Positions 6,449 through 14,211 of a stretch of 40,186 nt of DNA are shown piece after piece; position 1 is the first letter of the stretch; the number at the start of each line of letters is the position of its first letter. Below the pieces are notes generated by a model. That model was not told the origin of the DNA, did no database searches, and worked only from the letters and a program-made list of their open reading frames with translations. Source of the stretch: Campylobacteraceae bacterium (GTDB taxonomy: Bacteria; Campylobacterota; Campylobacteria; Campylobacterales; Sulfurospirillaceae); contig JALUBH010000005.1 in assembly GCA_027050775.1 (NCBI GenBank), positions 1 through 40,186 of the forward strand, written 5' to 3'. A program made the position numbers and the translations under genes.

Positions 6449-7195
6449 ATGACAAAGATAATAGAGATAGATGACAATAACAATAGTAATGTTTTTAAGA
6501 ACAGTAGTTTAATTAATGCAGTTAGCGTTAGTTTAAAAGAGGGAGAAGAGGCTTTTGCAGATGCAGTTTTTGAACAAATGGAAAATAACACAAAAATTAT
6601 CCTTGACTTTGGAGGCGGAAATGACTCAAAAAAAGGATTAAAAATAATAGAAAATTTTGATGTAGATTTTACATATGTTATTCCGGTTGGAAATTCTTTG
6701 GCACAGTCTCAAAATGCTATAGACACATATAATCTCATCAAAAATAAAAACAAAGTTATATTTGCTCTAAATCAAATATCAGATCCATCGAACATAAAAA
6801 ATGAATGGTGTTTTTGGTTTGGAAGCAAAGAATTAGGACTCGAAAGTATAGAAGCAAAGCTAAATAATCCAAAGATAATTTATATACCTCGTTCTCCTCT
6901 TTTTGAAATATCCGCATTAGCAGGATTAACAATATGTGAACTTGCTGATTTTGCAAGAAAAATTGAAAATCCTACCCAACTATTTTTCAAACAATCAAAA
7001 GGCGACAAAACCATTTTTAAAAGATTAATGGCAAAACATTCACAAGCAAAAGCAGCAGTAAGATATGTAGATAGCATTTTACCTATTTTAAATGATTCTT
7101 TAGGTCAGCAGAGCAATATAGCCGTTATAAGCACAAAAGGCGGAGTTGGTAAAAGCACAATCGCATGGCATCTATTATCTGCCCTGGAGAGTTAA
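6449..7195 (+). CDS. ParA/MinD-family ATPase in circularly permuted order (248 aa)
   Basis: ParA-type ATPases position plasmids or protein complexes by ATP-dependent binding to the nucleoid. Here the motif order is rotated. The protein begins with what is normally the second strand (KIIEIDDNNNS, residues 3-13, the D-x-D/switch region). The Walker B strand follows (IILDFGGGND, about 50-59), then the rest of the fold. The deviant Walker A motif (NIAVISTKGGVGKST, 223-237) and its helix (IAWHLLSALES) form the last 26 residues. The new ends fall exactly in the loop between the Walker A helix and the next strand, where a normal ParA continues. The start has a clear AGGAG, and the stop leads directly into the next gene. 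All parts look intact, so this reads as a real permuted protein rather than decay. Confidence 0.75.
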   Translation: MTKIIEIDDNNNSNVFKNSSLINAVSVSLKEGEEAFADAVFEQMENNTKIILDFGGGNDSKKGLKIIENFDVDFTYVIPVGNSLAQSQNAIDTYNLIKNKNKVIFALNQISDPSNIKNEWCFWFGSKELGLESIEAKLNNPKIIYIPRSPLFEISALAGLTICELADFARKIENPTQLFFKQSKGDKTIFKRLMAKHSQAKAAVRYVDSILPILNDSLGQQSNIAVISTKGGVGKSTIAWHLLSALES

Positions 7196-7196
7196 A

Positions 7197-7502
7197 ATGA
7201 ATAATAAAAAACTTGAAAAGTGGTTAGCAAAAAATAAGCCAGCAAAAAAGATAAGTAGATTTGATACATATAGAGAGGATATAAATACATTAATCCTTAA
7301 AAACTTCACCCAGGTGCAGATTTGCGAATACCTAAAAGAAGCATACAATATTGAAGTTACAAGATCTAATCTGAGTAAATATTTGAAAAATCACAAAGAA
7401 TATTTACAACCAAAACAAGATAAGCAAGACGACAAAACATCACAAAAAGATAAAAATGAGGAGTATTTGCAGGTACTCAATAATTTTGGAAATGTGAACT
7501 GA
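7197..7502 (+). CDS. Small HTH DNA-binding protein, candidate partner of the ParA-like ATPase (101 aa)
   Basis: The ATG follows the ATPase stop by one base, with GGAG inside the end of the ATPase gene, so the two are co-translated. Residues about 22-62 form a homeodomain-like HTH (INTLILKNFTQVQICEYL, then NIEVTRSNLSKYLKNHK). The tail is Lys/Asp/Gln-rich and probably flexible. In plasmid partition operons the gene after parA encodes the DNA-binding adaptor, and this one ends within the first repeat of the phased GTGA array (7494-7622). I therefore infer that it binds TGTGAA-type sites there and in the dispersed leader motifs. The HTH recalls that of the protein at 19898-20158. Confidence 0.65.
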   Translation: MNNKKLEKWLAKNKPAKKISRFDTYREDINTLILKNFTQVQICEYLKEAYNIEVTRSNLSKYLKNHKEYLQPKQDKQDDKTSQKDKNEEYLQVLNNFGNVN

Positions 7503-7622
7503 TGTGAATGAAAAGTGAACATTTGTGAACAGATGTGAGTGTGTGTGAACAGGTGTGAACGCAAAATAATCAAATGTGAACACTCGTGAATGAAAAGTGA
7601 ATTAGGTGTGAAGAAGATGTGA
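7494..7622 (+). repeat. Helically phased array of twelve GTGA motifs (candidate centromere or origin)
   Basis: GTGA begins at 7494, 7504, 7515, 7525, 7535, 7545, 7555, 7576, 7586, 7597, 7608 and 7619, all on the same strand. Steps are 10 or 11 bp, with one step of 21 bp (two turns). Most units read TGTGAAC, TGTGAAT or AGTGAA. This puts every motif on the same face of the helix, as expected for a cooperatively bound nucleoprotein site such as a plasmid centromere, iteron origin or oriT accessory site. Confidence 0.85.
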
Positions 7623-7757
7623 CTCGCACCTATCCACACCTGACGCCACTGCGATGGCAGCTCTAGAAAAATTGAACAATTTTTAGTGAAAATGAGTCAA
7701 TTTTGTGAATAGAGGTAAGAAAGTTAATTTTCTAAATAATAAAAAAGGAGGATCAAT
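7604..7757 (+). promoter_or_regulatory. Palindromic non-coding region between the GTGA array and the next gene
   Basis: AGGTGTG (7604-7610) has an inverted match CACACCT at 7635-7641. An AT-rich perfect hairpin follows (AAAAATTG 7667-7674 with CAATTTTT 7677-7684). A motif copy TTGTGAATAGAGGTA lies at 7703-7717, 53 bases (from its GTG) before the start codon at 7758. No gene is visible. The inverted repeats make this a second candidate for origin function. Confidence 0.55.
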
Positions 7758-8108
7758 TTGTTAAATCTAATAGAAAAAATAAAACTAAAAAAAATAATAG
7801 AGGAGGCAATAGAGGCAGATATTAATAAAAATTTTAAAACAAGATGCAAACACAAAAAGCACTTTTTTATTCAATATGGAATACGTAAGAGCTGTGGCGA
7901 GTTTTATATAAAAGTAGTTAAATCTCGAAATAAAAAATGGATACATGTAGATTTGATAGAAGTTAATTTATCGACAGGAGATTTTATATTTATCCATTCT
8001 GAGCATTTCCGAAAACTAAAAAAGAAGCATCAGATAAGATTAAACAAGTTAGCGATAGCGTTTATAAATCGCATAAAAAATCAAAACAAAATTAAGGAGA
8101 AAAAATGA
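7758..8108 (+). CDS. Small basic protein, possible DNA-binding accessory (116 aa)
   Basis: The start is TTG at 7758, six bases after an AAGGAGG ribosome site; no ATG fits. The protein is very rich in Lys and Ile (NKNFKTRCKHKKHFFIQYG, KVVKSRNKKWIHVDLIEV, FRKLKKKHQIRLNKL), with no membrane segment. A calculated charge is not given, but Lys/Arg clearly outnumber Asp/Glu. The stop overlaps the next ATG at 8105. A small basic protein just upstream of a relaxase gene may be a relaxosome accessory factor; there is no motif to confirm this. Confidence 0.6.
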   Translation: MLNLIEKIKLKKIIEEAIEADINKNFKTRCKHKKHFFIQYGIRKSCGEFYIKVVKSRNKKWIHVDLIEVNLSTGDFIFIHSEHFRKLKKKHQIRLNKLAIAFINRIKNQNKIKEKK

Positions 8109-8551
8109 AAATGAGTAGTATAGATCAGATGGATTGGAGCAAGGTAGAAGAACAACCCAAAGACACACAAGAAAAGAAAACAATAAATAGTTTTCAAATT
8201 CCAAGTCTTAATAATTTTTCAAACTGGTATAAAACAAAGATTTTATCCAAAGCAAAATATGCTGATTTTAATGACTATCCCCTGGGTAAGTTTCCAATAT
8301 ATTTTGCGTTCGCTTATATATTTGTAGTTTTTGGATGTTTGTCAATTTTAAAATTTACTTTTATAGAGTTGCCTTTTACTATACCTTATAAGGTTTTCGG
8401 ATCTGTTTTTACTCTTTCAAGAGAAGATAAAAAACTTAGATGGTATGAAATATTTATCACAACATTTTTGGTAACAGCATTTGATTTGCTTGTATTACTA
8501 TTTACAATAGGTTTTTTTGCAGGTCTGCAAGCAGGCTTACATAACGGATAG
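8105..8551 (+). CDS. Membrane protein with two hydrophobic segments (148 aa)
   Basis: The ATG at 8105 overlaps the upstream stop (ATGA) and follows AAGGAG; a second ATG two codons later is less well spaced. The first 60 residues are hydrophilic (MDWSKVEEQPKDTQEKKT). Two hydrophobic segments lie at about 66-88 (YFAFAYIFVVFGCLSILKF) and 120-145 (FITTFLVTAFDLLVLLFTIGFFAGL). Both ends of the intervening region carry charged residues, so cytosolic termini and a small periplasmic loop are likely. The family is not recognised. The position between a putative accessory protein and the relaxase suggests a transfer-linked membrane role. Confidence 0.6.
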   Translation: MKMSSIDQMDWSKVEEQPKDTQEKKTINSFQIPSLNNFSNWYKTKILSKAKYADFNDYPLGKFPIYFAFAYIFVVFGCLSILKFTFIELPFTIPYKVFGSVFTLSREDKKLRWYEIFITTFLVTAFDLLVLLFTIGFFAGLQAGLHNG

Positions 8552-8557
8552 ATAGAT

Positions 8558-8572
8558 TTGTGAATAGAGATA
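8558..8572 (+). repeat. TTGTGAATANAGNTA motif upstream of the relaxase gene
   Basis: It reads TTGTGAATAGAGATA and lies between the stop at 8551 and the relaxase ATG at 8591, with 31 bases from the GTG to the ATG. Confidence 0.75.
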
Positions 8573-8590
8573 AAGATGAAAGGATCATAA

Positions 8591-11500
8591 ATGTTAAGCA
8601 TGACAAACATGAGCAGCGAACAAGCAGCTCACTATTATCAAAAAGACCAAAATTACTACACTTCTGAACAAAACAACAATATAGGAGTATGGCAAGGCAA
8701 GGGCGCAAAAGCCCTTGGCCTTACTGGAAGCATAAATGAAAAAGAGTTCTCACGCCTATGCAGAGGTATCCATCCAAAGCAAGATATAAATTTGGTAGAT
8801 ACCACAAAACGAGCAGGAACAGATTTAACCTTCTCAGCTCCAAAAAGCTTGTCTATCTTGGTGGAGATTGGAGACAAACAAGAAGACATAAGTCTAAGAG
8901 AAGCGCATGACAAAGCAGTAAAAGAGACATTAGATTACATAGAAAACTATGCCCAAACAAGAGAACAGATAAATAAAAAAAGAGTTATATTAAACACAAA
9001 TAATCTAGTTATTGGAAAATTTCAACACGATGTAAGCAGAGAACTCGACCCAGACTTGCACACCCACTGCTTTTTGCTAAATGCAACGCAAAAACAAGAC
9101 GGTAAATGGAGGGCTTTACACAATACTCAAATGTATAAAAACAAAATGCTTTTTGGCCAAATTTACAGAAATCATTTAGCAAAAAATGTAAAAGAGCTAG
9201 GCTACGAAATAGAAGTAACAAATGCAAAGCAAGGGCTTTGGGAGGTCAAAGGAGTTGATGAGAAACTCATAAAAGAGTTTAGCAAAAGAAGCAAGCAAAT
9301 AGAACTACACTTGCAAGCTTTAAGACTAAAATATCCAAACGCAAACGAAGCAAAATTAAAAGAGATGGCAGCCCTGGAAAGCAGAAAAGCAAAAAATACA
9401 AATATTGACAGAAAAAAAATAAGAGAAAAAAACAGACAAAGAGCAAAAGAGATTCTTTTAAAAAACGAAGAAACTCTAAACAATATAAAACAATCAAACA
9501 CAATAGAAAACACTTATCTAAGCAGAGCTGAAATAGTAAAGATAGCAAGAGAAATAATAACCGAAAGAGAGTCTCTCTTTTCAAAAGAGCAGCTAATCCA
9601 GGAGAGCCTAAAACTAAGTGTAGGCTACTATGATTTAAAAGAGATCGAAAAGACTATATTAGAAGACGAAGAGCTTGTAAATCTTGAATCCAACATATAC
9701 ACTACCAAAGAGATGATAAAAACAGAAAAAGAGATAGTTGAATATGTAAGAGCCACGAAAAACACTATGAGTCCACTATCAAAAAAAGAAAAAGCCGGGG
9801 AGCTTATAGACGAAAAATTCAGTTATCTAACACCAGGACAAAAAGAAGCATTTAATCATATTTGCACCACAACAGATAAACTTATAGCAATCCAGGGTGA
9901 TGCTGGAAGCGGAAAAACCACAATGCTAAAAGCCCTAAAAGAGTTTACCAAAGAAGACAATCTTATAGGACTGGCCTTCACCGGCAAAGCCGCGGAACAG
10001 CTAGAGGAGGAAAGTGGCATCAAAAGCAACACCCTTCACTCTTTTTTACATCAAAAGAAACATAAAAACAATCAAACCTACATAATTGACGAAGCAACGA
10101 TGGTCGGCTCAAAACAGCTCCACCAGCTCCAAAAGATAGCCAATAAAACAAACTCCAAGATAGTTTTACTAGGAGACACCAAACAGTTCCAAACCATCCA
10201 GGCAGGAAATATCTTTCTAGAGCTGCAAAAAAGGAATCTAATCTCAACCACATATATGAGCGAAAATTTAAGGGCAAAGAGTGAAGTATTAAAAGAGTTA
10301 TATGAAGATATAAAAAATAAAAACATCGAAAAAGCCTTCAATACTCTAAAAAGTGAAAAAATGATTAAAGAGGAGTTGAATCTAGAGAAAATAAAAGAGC
10401 AATACCTCAAGGATCAAGAACACACTTTGATAATAGCAAGCAAAAACAAAGATAGAAAAGCTTTAAACGAAGCTATTAGAACCAGCAGAAAAGATGAGAT
10501 AAAAAACGAGAGAGCATTTACTATACGGGAAAATACCGCCATGGACGAGACGGAGAGACACTATGCACACAATTATGATGTCAATCAGATAGTTTTTATT
10601 AACTCTGCAATCGAGGGGTTTCAAGCAGGCAAAGAGGCGGTAATAAAAAGTGTTAATGTCAAAAATAATACGATTACAGTCTCTAACGGCAGAAAAGATG
10701 TGGAGATAAATATAGCAAAAGACGGCGGAAAGATAGCCAGCTTTAATGTCACCAAAAAAACATTTGGCATCAATGACAAAATAGTCTTTACAAAGAATGA
10801 TAGAAAATTAAACATAAAAAACGGTCAAACAACTACTATAAAAGAGATAAGAGACGGAAAAATTTACTTTGAAAAGAATGGAAAAATAGAGAATATAAGC
10901 GCAAATGAGTATAGTTATATAGACCATGGATACGCTATTACTGATTATAAAGCCCAAGGCCAGACTTCAAACAAAGTGATAGTCCTAGCCGATTCAAAAA
11001 TGGCAAATATGAACTCCTTTTATGTCCAAATCACAAGAGCAAAAAATGATGTTAAAGTTTATACCGACTCTATAGAAGATTTATTGGAAAATGCAAGGAC
11101 TACACAGGTAAAAACTTCTACTCTTGATTACTACTTCAAAGAGACAGAAGATCAAAGTCAGGAAGATGAAACTCAAACAAAAGAGCAATCACAAGAATCT
11201 CAAAATATGCAACAACCAATCAACCAAACCAATAATCAAACTGAAAATATAAAACAGCCTATGAATAATAAACAAGAAGACACAAAAGAGTCTATTGTAA
11301 AAAAACCTACACAAACAAAACCTAAAAAGATTAAAAGAGAGAGAATAAGTGAATCCGAATACACCCAGCTTAAAAACAGAACAAATGAAGAACTAAAACT
11401 TGCGGATCCGTCTCCTGTTTTAGCAGCGCTTAGTGTGGAGTACAAACAGCAGGGAAATAAATACATCTTTAAAGCAAGAGCAGAGGAGAGGACAGCAAGT

Positions 11501-12745
11501 GCAAATCTATACCTGGATAAAAACGGAGAGTGGAAATACAAAGATTTTGGGAGTGGACAGGGGGGAAGTATTGTAAATGTTGTTATAGATATAACTGCTA
11601 TGAACTACAAAGACTCTTTGCAGTTTTGTTTAAGTAATACAAATTCAAGAGATTATCTGCAAGAAAGAATCGATGAGATAACAGACAGTGCAAACAGGCA
11701 AAAAGTTGATAATCAAGAACTGATAGAAAAGGTAAAAGAGCAAAGAGCAAAGAATCAGGCAAAAGCAAAAGAGAGCACCATAAATTCAAAAGTTATAAGC
11801 GTAACACACCTGTCTCAAAGAGCTATTAACTTTTTAAAAGACAGAGGCATAGAAAAAGTACCGCCTCATTTTTACGAAATCACTGGAAGCTATATAAAAG
11901 ATGGAGAGGAAAAACAAAGACACGGGATTGGAATCCTAACAGGAGATCAAAGCAAAATCGATTTGAATAATCTTGAGAACTTAGGAGCTGATATCCACTT
12001 TTTTAAAAAGTTAGGCAACTTCAAGACACAAAGCTTTGGAGCAAAAGACATCACATTTATATCTGCAAATACAGATAAAGTAGCAATATTTGAAAGCAAG
12101 ATGGATTATGCTGCTGCTTATTCTACACTTGATCTTGAAAATATAAATATATTAATCGCAAATGGTACCGGCAACTTTCACAAAATTGTGAATAGCATAA
12201 AGGAGAGAGATTTTAAAGATATCTACTTCTTTAACCAAAACGACAACCCAGGCAAAGAGTTTGTATTAAACATTGCAAAAGAGGTAGGCATAGATAAGTT
12301 TGCGGTGATTAAGTACAAAGTGGATGAAGAGAAAATGGATATAAACGACCTGGTAAAAAACAGAGTTGCTTTAAAAAGCAGGGTGGCAAAAATCAAACTA
12401 GATGAGTTTGAAAAAACAATTAAAAAAGGAGAAACACATGACAACAATAGAGGAAAAAAATCTGTTCGATTATTGGGATGCGATATCAAAGAATACGAAG
12501 CTGAGTGTAGAGGCATTGAGGGAGATATTGGATCTTTTAAAACCGCAAGAAACTCAGGAGGTAAGCGATGGAGAGAAGAGTTTAAAAGAGATATTATCAA
12601 GCATAGAAAGGAGATTAGCGAACTTGGAAGAGAAGTTAATCAAGTAAAAGAGTTTGAAAATACACTTTTGAGGGATTTAAGAGCTGCAAATCAAAGTAAC
12701 TCAAAATCTCAAAATAAAGAGCAAAGAATAAGAAGGAGAAGATAG
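8591..12745 (+). CDS. MobF (TrwC/TraI-type) conjugative relaxase-helicase with C-terminal primase/Toprim region (1384 aa)
   Basis: It nicks oriT, stays bound to the 5' end and unwinds the strand for transfer. The N-terminus is TrwC-like: MLS start, tyrosine pairs at 15-16 and 22-23 (HYYQKDQNYYTSE), VWQGKGAKALGL, DLTFSAPKSLSI, and the metal-binding histidines H146 and H157/H159 (DLHTH). A RecD-like helicase follows, with Walker A GDAGSGKT at about 436-443. After a Gln/Asn-rich linker (about 855-930) there is a region resembling DnaG-type primase domains: YKDFGSGQGGSIVNVV near 985, and a Toprim-like segment (IFESKMDYAAAY, FFNQNDNPGKE) near 1160-1230. The last 35 residues (EFENTLLRDLRAAN plus a basic end) recur in the ArdC-like protein. 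A third, primase-like domain is uncommon for this class. Confidence 0.9.
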   Translation: MLSMTNMSSEQAAHYYQKDQNYYTSEQNNNIGVWQGKGAKALGLTGSINEKEFSRLCRGIHPKQDINLVDTTKRAGTDLTFSAPKSLSILVEIGDKQEDISLREAHDKAVKETLDYIENYAQTREQINKKRVILNTNNLVIGKFQHDVSRELDPDLHTHCFLLNATQKQDGKWRALHNTQMYKNKMLFGQIYRNHLAKNVKELGYEIEVTNAKQGLWEVKGVDEKLIKEFSKRSKQIELHLQALRLKYPNANEAKLKEMAALESRKAKNTNIDRKKIREKNRQRAKEILLKNEETLNNIKQSNTIENTYLSRAEIVKIAREIITERESLFSKEQLIQESLKLSVGYYDLKEIEKTILEDEELVNLESNIYTTKEMIKTEKEIVEYVRATKNTMSPLSKKEKAGELIDEKFSYLTPGQKEAFNHICTTTDKLIAIQGDAGSGKTTMLKALKEFTKEDNLIGLAFTGKAAEQLEEESGIKSNTLHSFLHQKKHKNNQTYIIDEATMVGSKQLHQLQKIANKTNSKIVLLGDTKQFQTIQAGNIFLELQKRNLISTTYMSENLRAKSEVLKELYEDIKNKNIEKAFNTLKSEKMIKEELNLEKIKEQYLKDQEHTLIIASKNKDRKALNEAIRTSRKDEIKNERAFTIRENTAMDETERHYAHNYDVNQIVFINSAIEGFQAGKEAVIKSVNVKNNTITVSNGRKDVEINIAKDGGKIASFNVTKKTFGINDKIVFTKNDRKLNIKNGQTTTIKEIRDGKIYFEKNGKIENISANEYSYIDHGYAITDYKAQGQTSNKVIVLADSKMANMNSFYVQITRAKNDVKVYTDSIEDLLENARTTQVKTSTLDYYFKETEDQSQEDETQTKEQSQESQNMQQPINQTNNQTENIKQPMNNKQEDTKESIVKKPTQTKPKKIKRERISESEYTQLKNRTNEELKLADPSPVLAALSVEYKQQGNKYIFKARAEERTASANLYLDKNGEWKYKDFGSGQGGSIVNVVIDITAMNYKDSLQFCLSNTNSRDYLQERIDEITDSANRQKVDNQELIEKVKEQRAKNQAKAKESTINSKVISVTHLSQRAINFLKDRGIEKVPPHFYEITGSYIKDGEEKQRHGIGILTGDQSKIDLNNLENLGADIHFFKKLGNFKTQSFGAKDITFISANTDKVAIFESKMDYAAAYSTLDLENINILIANGTGNFHKIVNSIKERDFKDIYFFNQNDNPGKEFVLNIAKEVGIDKFAVIKYKVDEEKMDINDLVKNRVALKSRVAKIKLDEFEKTIKKGETHDNNRGKKSVRLLGCDIKEYEAECRGIEGDIGSFKTARNSGGKRWREEFKRDIIKHRKEISELGREVNQVKEFENTLLRDLRAANQSNSKSQNKEQRIRRRR
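12438..12647 (+). CDS. Possible small protein overlapping the relaxase gene in another frame (69 aa)
   Basis: An ATG at 12438 with an excellent ribosome site (AAAAAAGGAG) opens a 69-codon frame inside the relaxase gene. The product (MTTIEEKNLFDYWDAISK..., VEALREILDLLKP, SSIERRLANLEEKLIK) looks like a normal acidic, helical, coiled-coil protein. The relaxase frame over the same bases is unusual, rich in Gly, Arg and Cys, and resumes a conserved tail directly where this frame stops. Both frames therefore seem constrained, and this may be a real overlapping gene. Alternatively the relaxase frame here is simply a recent read-through linker. Confidence 0.45.
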   Translation: MTTIEEKNLFDYWDAISKNTKLSVEALREILDLLKPQETQEVSDGEKSLKEILSSIERRLANLEEKLIK

Positions 12746-12789
12746 TGATAATTTTATCTAAATTTTTTAAAAAAAAGAGGAGTAATGAA

Positions 12790-12963
12790 ATGTCAAGAAC
12801 AGATGCAATTATAAAGATGAAAGGAGCGGATAAAGATACTGCTCCCATAAAGATTGGAGAAGAGCTTATATTCTCCTGGGATATAGATTTGAATCTAAAA
12901 GAGTTTAGTGATGAACAAATCGAAGAGTTCTATGATAAAGAGGCTGATGATGAGAAACACTAA
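12790..12963 (+). CDS. Small acidic protein (57 aa)
   Basis: I start this at the ATG at 12790 (MSRTDAIIKMKGADKD), which has GAGGAG about seven bases upstream; a longer frame from a GTG at 12745 touches the relaxase stop but has no better site. The protein is acidic, especially its end (EFSDEQIEEFYDKEADDE). No family is recognised. It overlaps the start of the ArdC-like gene, so the two are translationally linked. Small acidic proteins sometimes mimic DNA as antirestriction factors, but nothing specific supports that here. Confidence 0.5.
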   Translation: MSRTDAIIKMKGADKDTAPIKIGEELIFSWDIDLNLKEFSDEQIEEFYDKEADDEKH

Positions 12964-14023
12964 GCAAAACAAGGCAGATGAGCTGATAGAAAAGGTAAAT
13001 GAGAGGTTTGAAACACTTGTAAAAAATTTAGATTCCAAACAGAGCGAAGAGGAGATAAAAAACTATTTTAAATTTATGGGCAAGTTTCACAATTACTCTC
13101 TGAGAAACCAAATGCTGATAGCACTTGAGGCACAAAGCAGAGGAGCAACTGTAGAGCATGTGGCATCTTTTAAAACCTGGAGCATGTTAAAAAACAGTGA
13201 AGGCAAAAAAGCAAGTGTAAAAAAAGGAGAAAAAGGATTCTCTATTCTAGTACCGGTAACTTACATCAAATATGAGTTAGACAAAGATCGAAAATACATA
13301 CTTGATGAAAGCGGTAAAAAGATTCCAAAACGAGATGAACACGGCAACATAGAAAAAGGCTTAAAATTTAAGGCTGGAACCGTGTTTGATGTGAACCAGA
13401 CAACTGCAAAAGAGATAGAAGCATATAAAACACTTGATTACAGAACCAAAATACAAGTAAATGAATCATTGTTTGAAAAGCTGCAAAAAGGTGTAAGCGA
13501 AAAGTTTAATCTAAATGTATCGGTAGAACCGACAGGCAGTAGGGCAAAAGGATATTACAATTTTAAGGAAAATAAAATAGTAATCGATCCTGCATATTCT
13601 ACAAGTGAAAAGATATCAACACTTTTTCATGAGCTTGGGCATCATCAAATACATGGCAAACAGCTTAAAGAAGGTGCTCTCAATTATGATAACCTTCATA
13701 AAGATAGGGGCGCAAGGGAGGGAGAAGCAGAATCATTCAGTTATATTCTCTCAGGCATGGCAGGTATTGAAAACAAGAGTGAGCTATATATCAAGACCTG
13801 GGGCAACAGTGCAAAAGATTTACAAGAGAGGTTTCAACTCATCACAGGTGCTGCACAAGAGGCAATAAAAACACTTGATTTGGAAAATATAATCTCTAAC
13901 GAACAGCAAAACAGTATTGAAAAAGAGAATACACGAGAATTTGAAAGCACACTCTTAAAAGATTTAAGAGCTGCAAATAATGCGCAAAAGCAAGATAAAC
14001 AAATAGAGATATCGAGGAGTTAG
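12947..14023 (+). CDS. ArdC-like antirestriction protein: ssDNA-binding domain plus zinc metallopeptidase (358 aa)
   Basis: ArdC-type proteins are sent with, or made on, incoming conjugative DNA and protect it. The N-terminal part (about 20-150) shows the ArdC ssDNA-binding pattern (FHNYSLRNQMLIALEAQSRG, ASFKTWSMLKN, VKKGEKGFSILVPV, and FKAGTVFDVNQT). The second domain carries HELGHH (about residues 227-232), a HExxH zinc site, and GEAESFSYIL downstream, with the likely third-ligand/acidic residue. The tail EFESTLLKDLRAANNA resembles the relaxase tail. The ATG at 12947 is chosen because AAAGAGG precedes it; it lies inside the end of the preceding gene. The operon position between relaxase and coupling protein fits a transferred protein. 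Confidence 0.85.
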   Translation: MMRNTKQNKADELIEKVNERFETLVKNLDSKQSEEEIKNYFKFMGKFHNYSLRNQMLIALEAQSRGATVEHVASFKTWSMLKNSEGKKASVKKGEKGFSILVPVTYIKYELDKDRKYILDESGKKIPKRDEHGNIEKGLKFKAGTVFDVNQTTAKEIEAYKTLDYRTKIQVNESLFEKLQKGVSEKFNLNVSVEPTGSRAKGYYNFKENKIVIDPAYSTSEKISTLFHELGHHQIHGKQLKEGALNYDNLHKDRGAREGEAESFSYILSGMAGIENKSELYIKTWGNSAKDLQERFQLITGAAQEAIKTLDLENIISNEQQNSIEKENTREFESTLLKDLRAANNAQKQDKQIEISRS

Positions 14024-14025
14024 AA

Positions 14026-14211
14026 GTGGGACTTTTAATAAAACTACTTAAAACTCTTTTTGGTAAAAAAGCAGACTTTAAAGAGAAAGAAAATAGCGAA
14101 ATTGTGAATATAGGTATAGATGGAGAAAACGAAGATGAAGAGCTGGAGTTTAAGGGCTTGGAAGTTGGACTTGAAAATTCTCATCTAAATACACTTACAA
14201 GGAGAAGATAA
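14026..14211 (+). CDS. Small acidic hypothetical protein (61 aa)
   Basis: It starts at a GTG two bases after the ArdC-like stop, with GAGGAG upstream. The first 17 residues are hydrophobic and basic (GLLIKLLKTLFGKKADF), like an amphipathic membrane-binding helix. The rest is acidic (GENEDEELEFKGLEVG). A copy of the TTGTGAATANAGNTA motif (14102-14116) lies inside the gene and encodes IVNIGI. Its stop overlaps the start of the coupling-protein gene (TAATG). Function unknown. Confidence 0.5.
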   Translation: MGLLIKLLKTLFGKKADFKEKENSEIVNIGIDGENEDEELEFKGLEVGLENSHLNTLTRRR

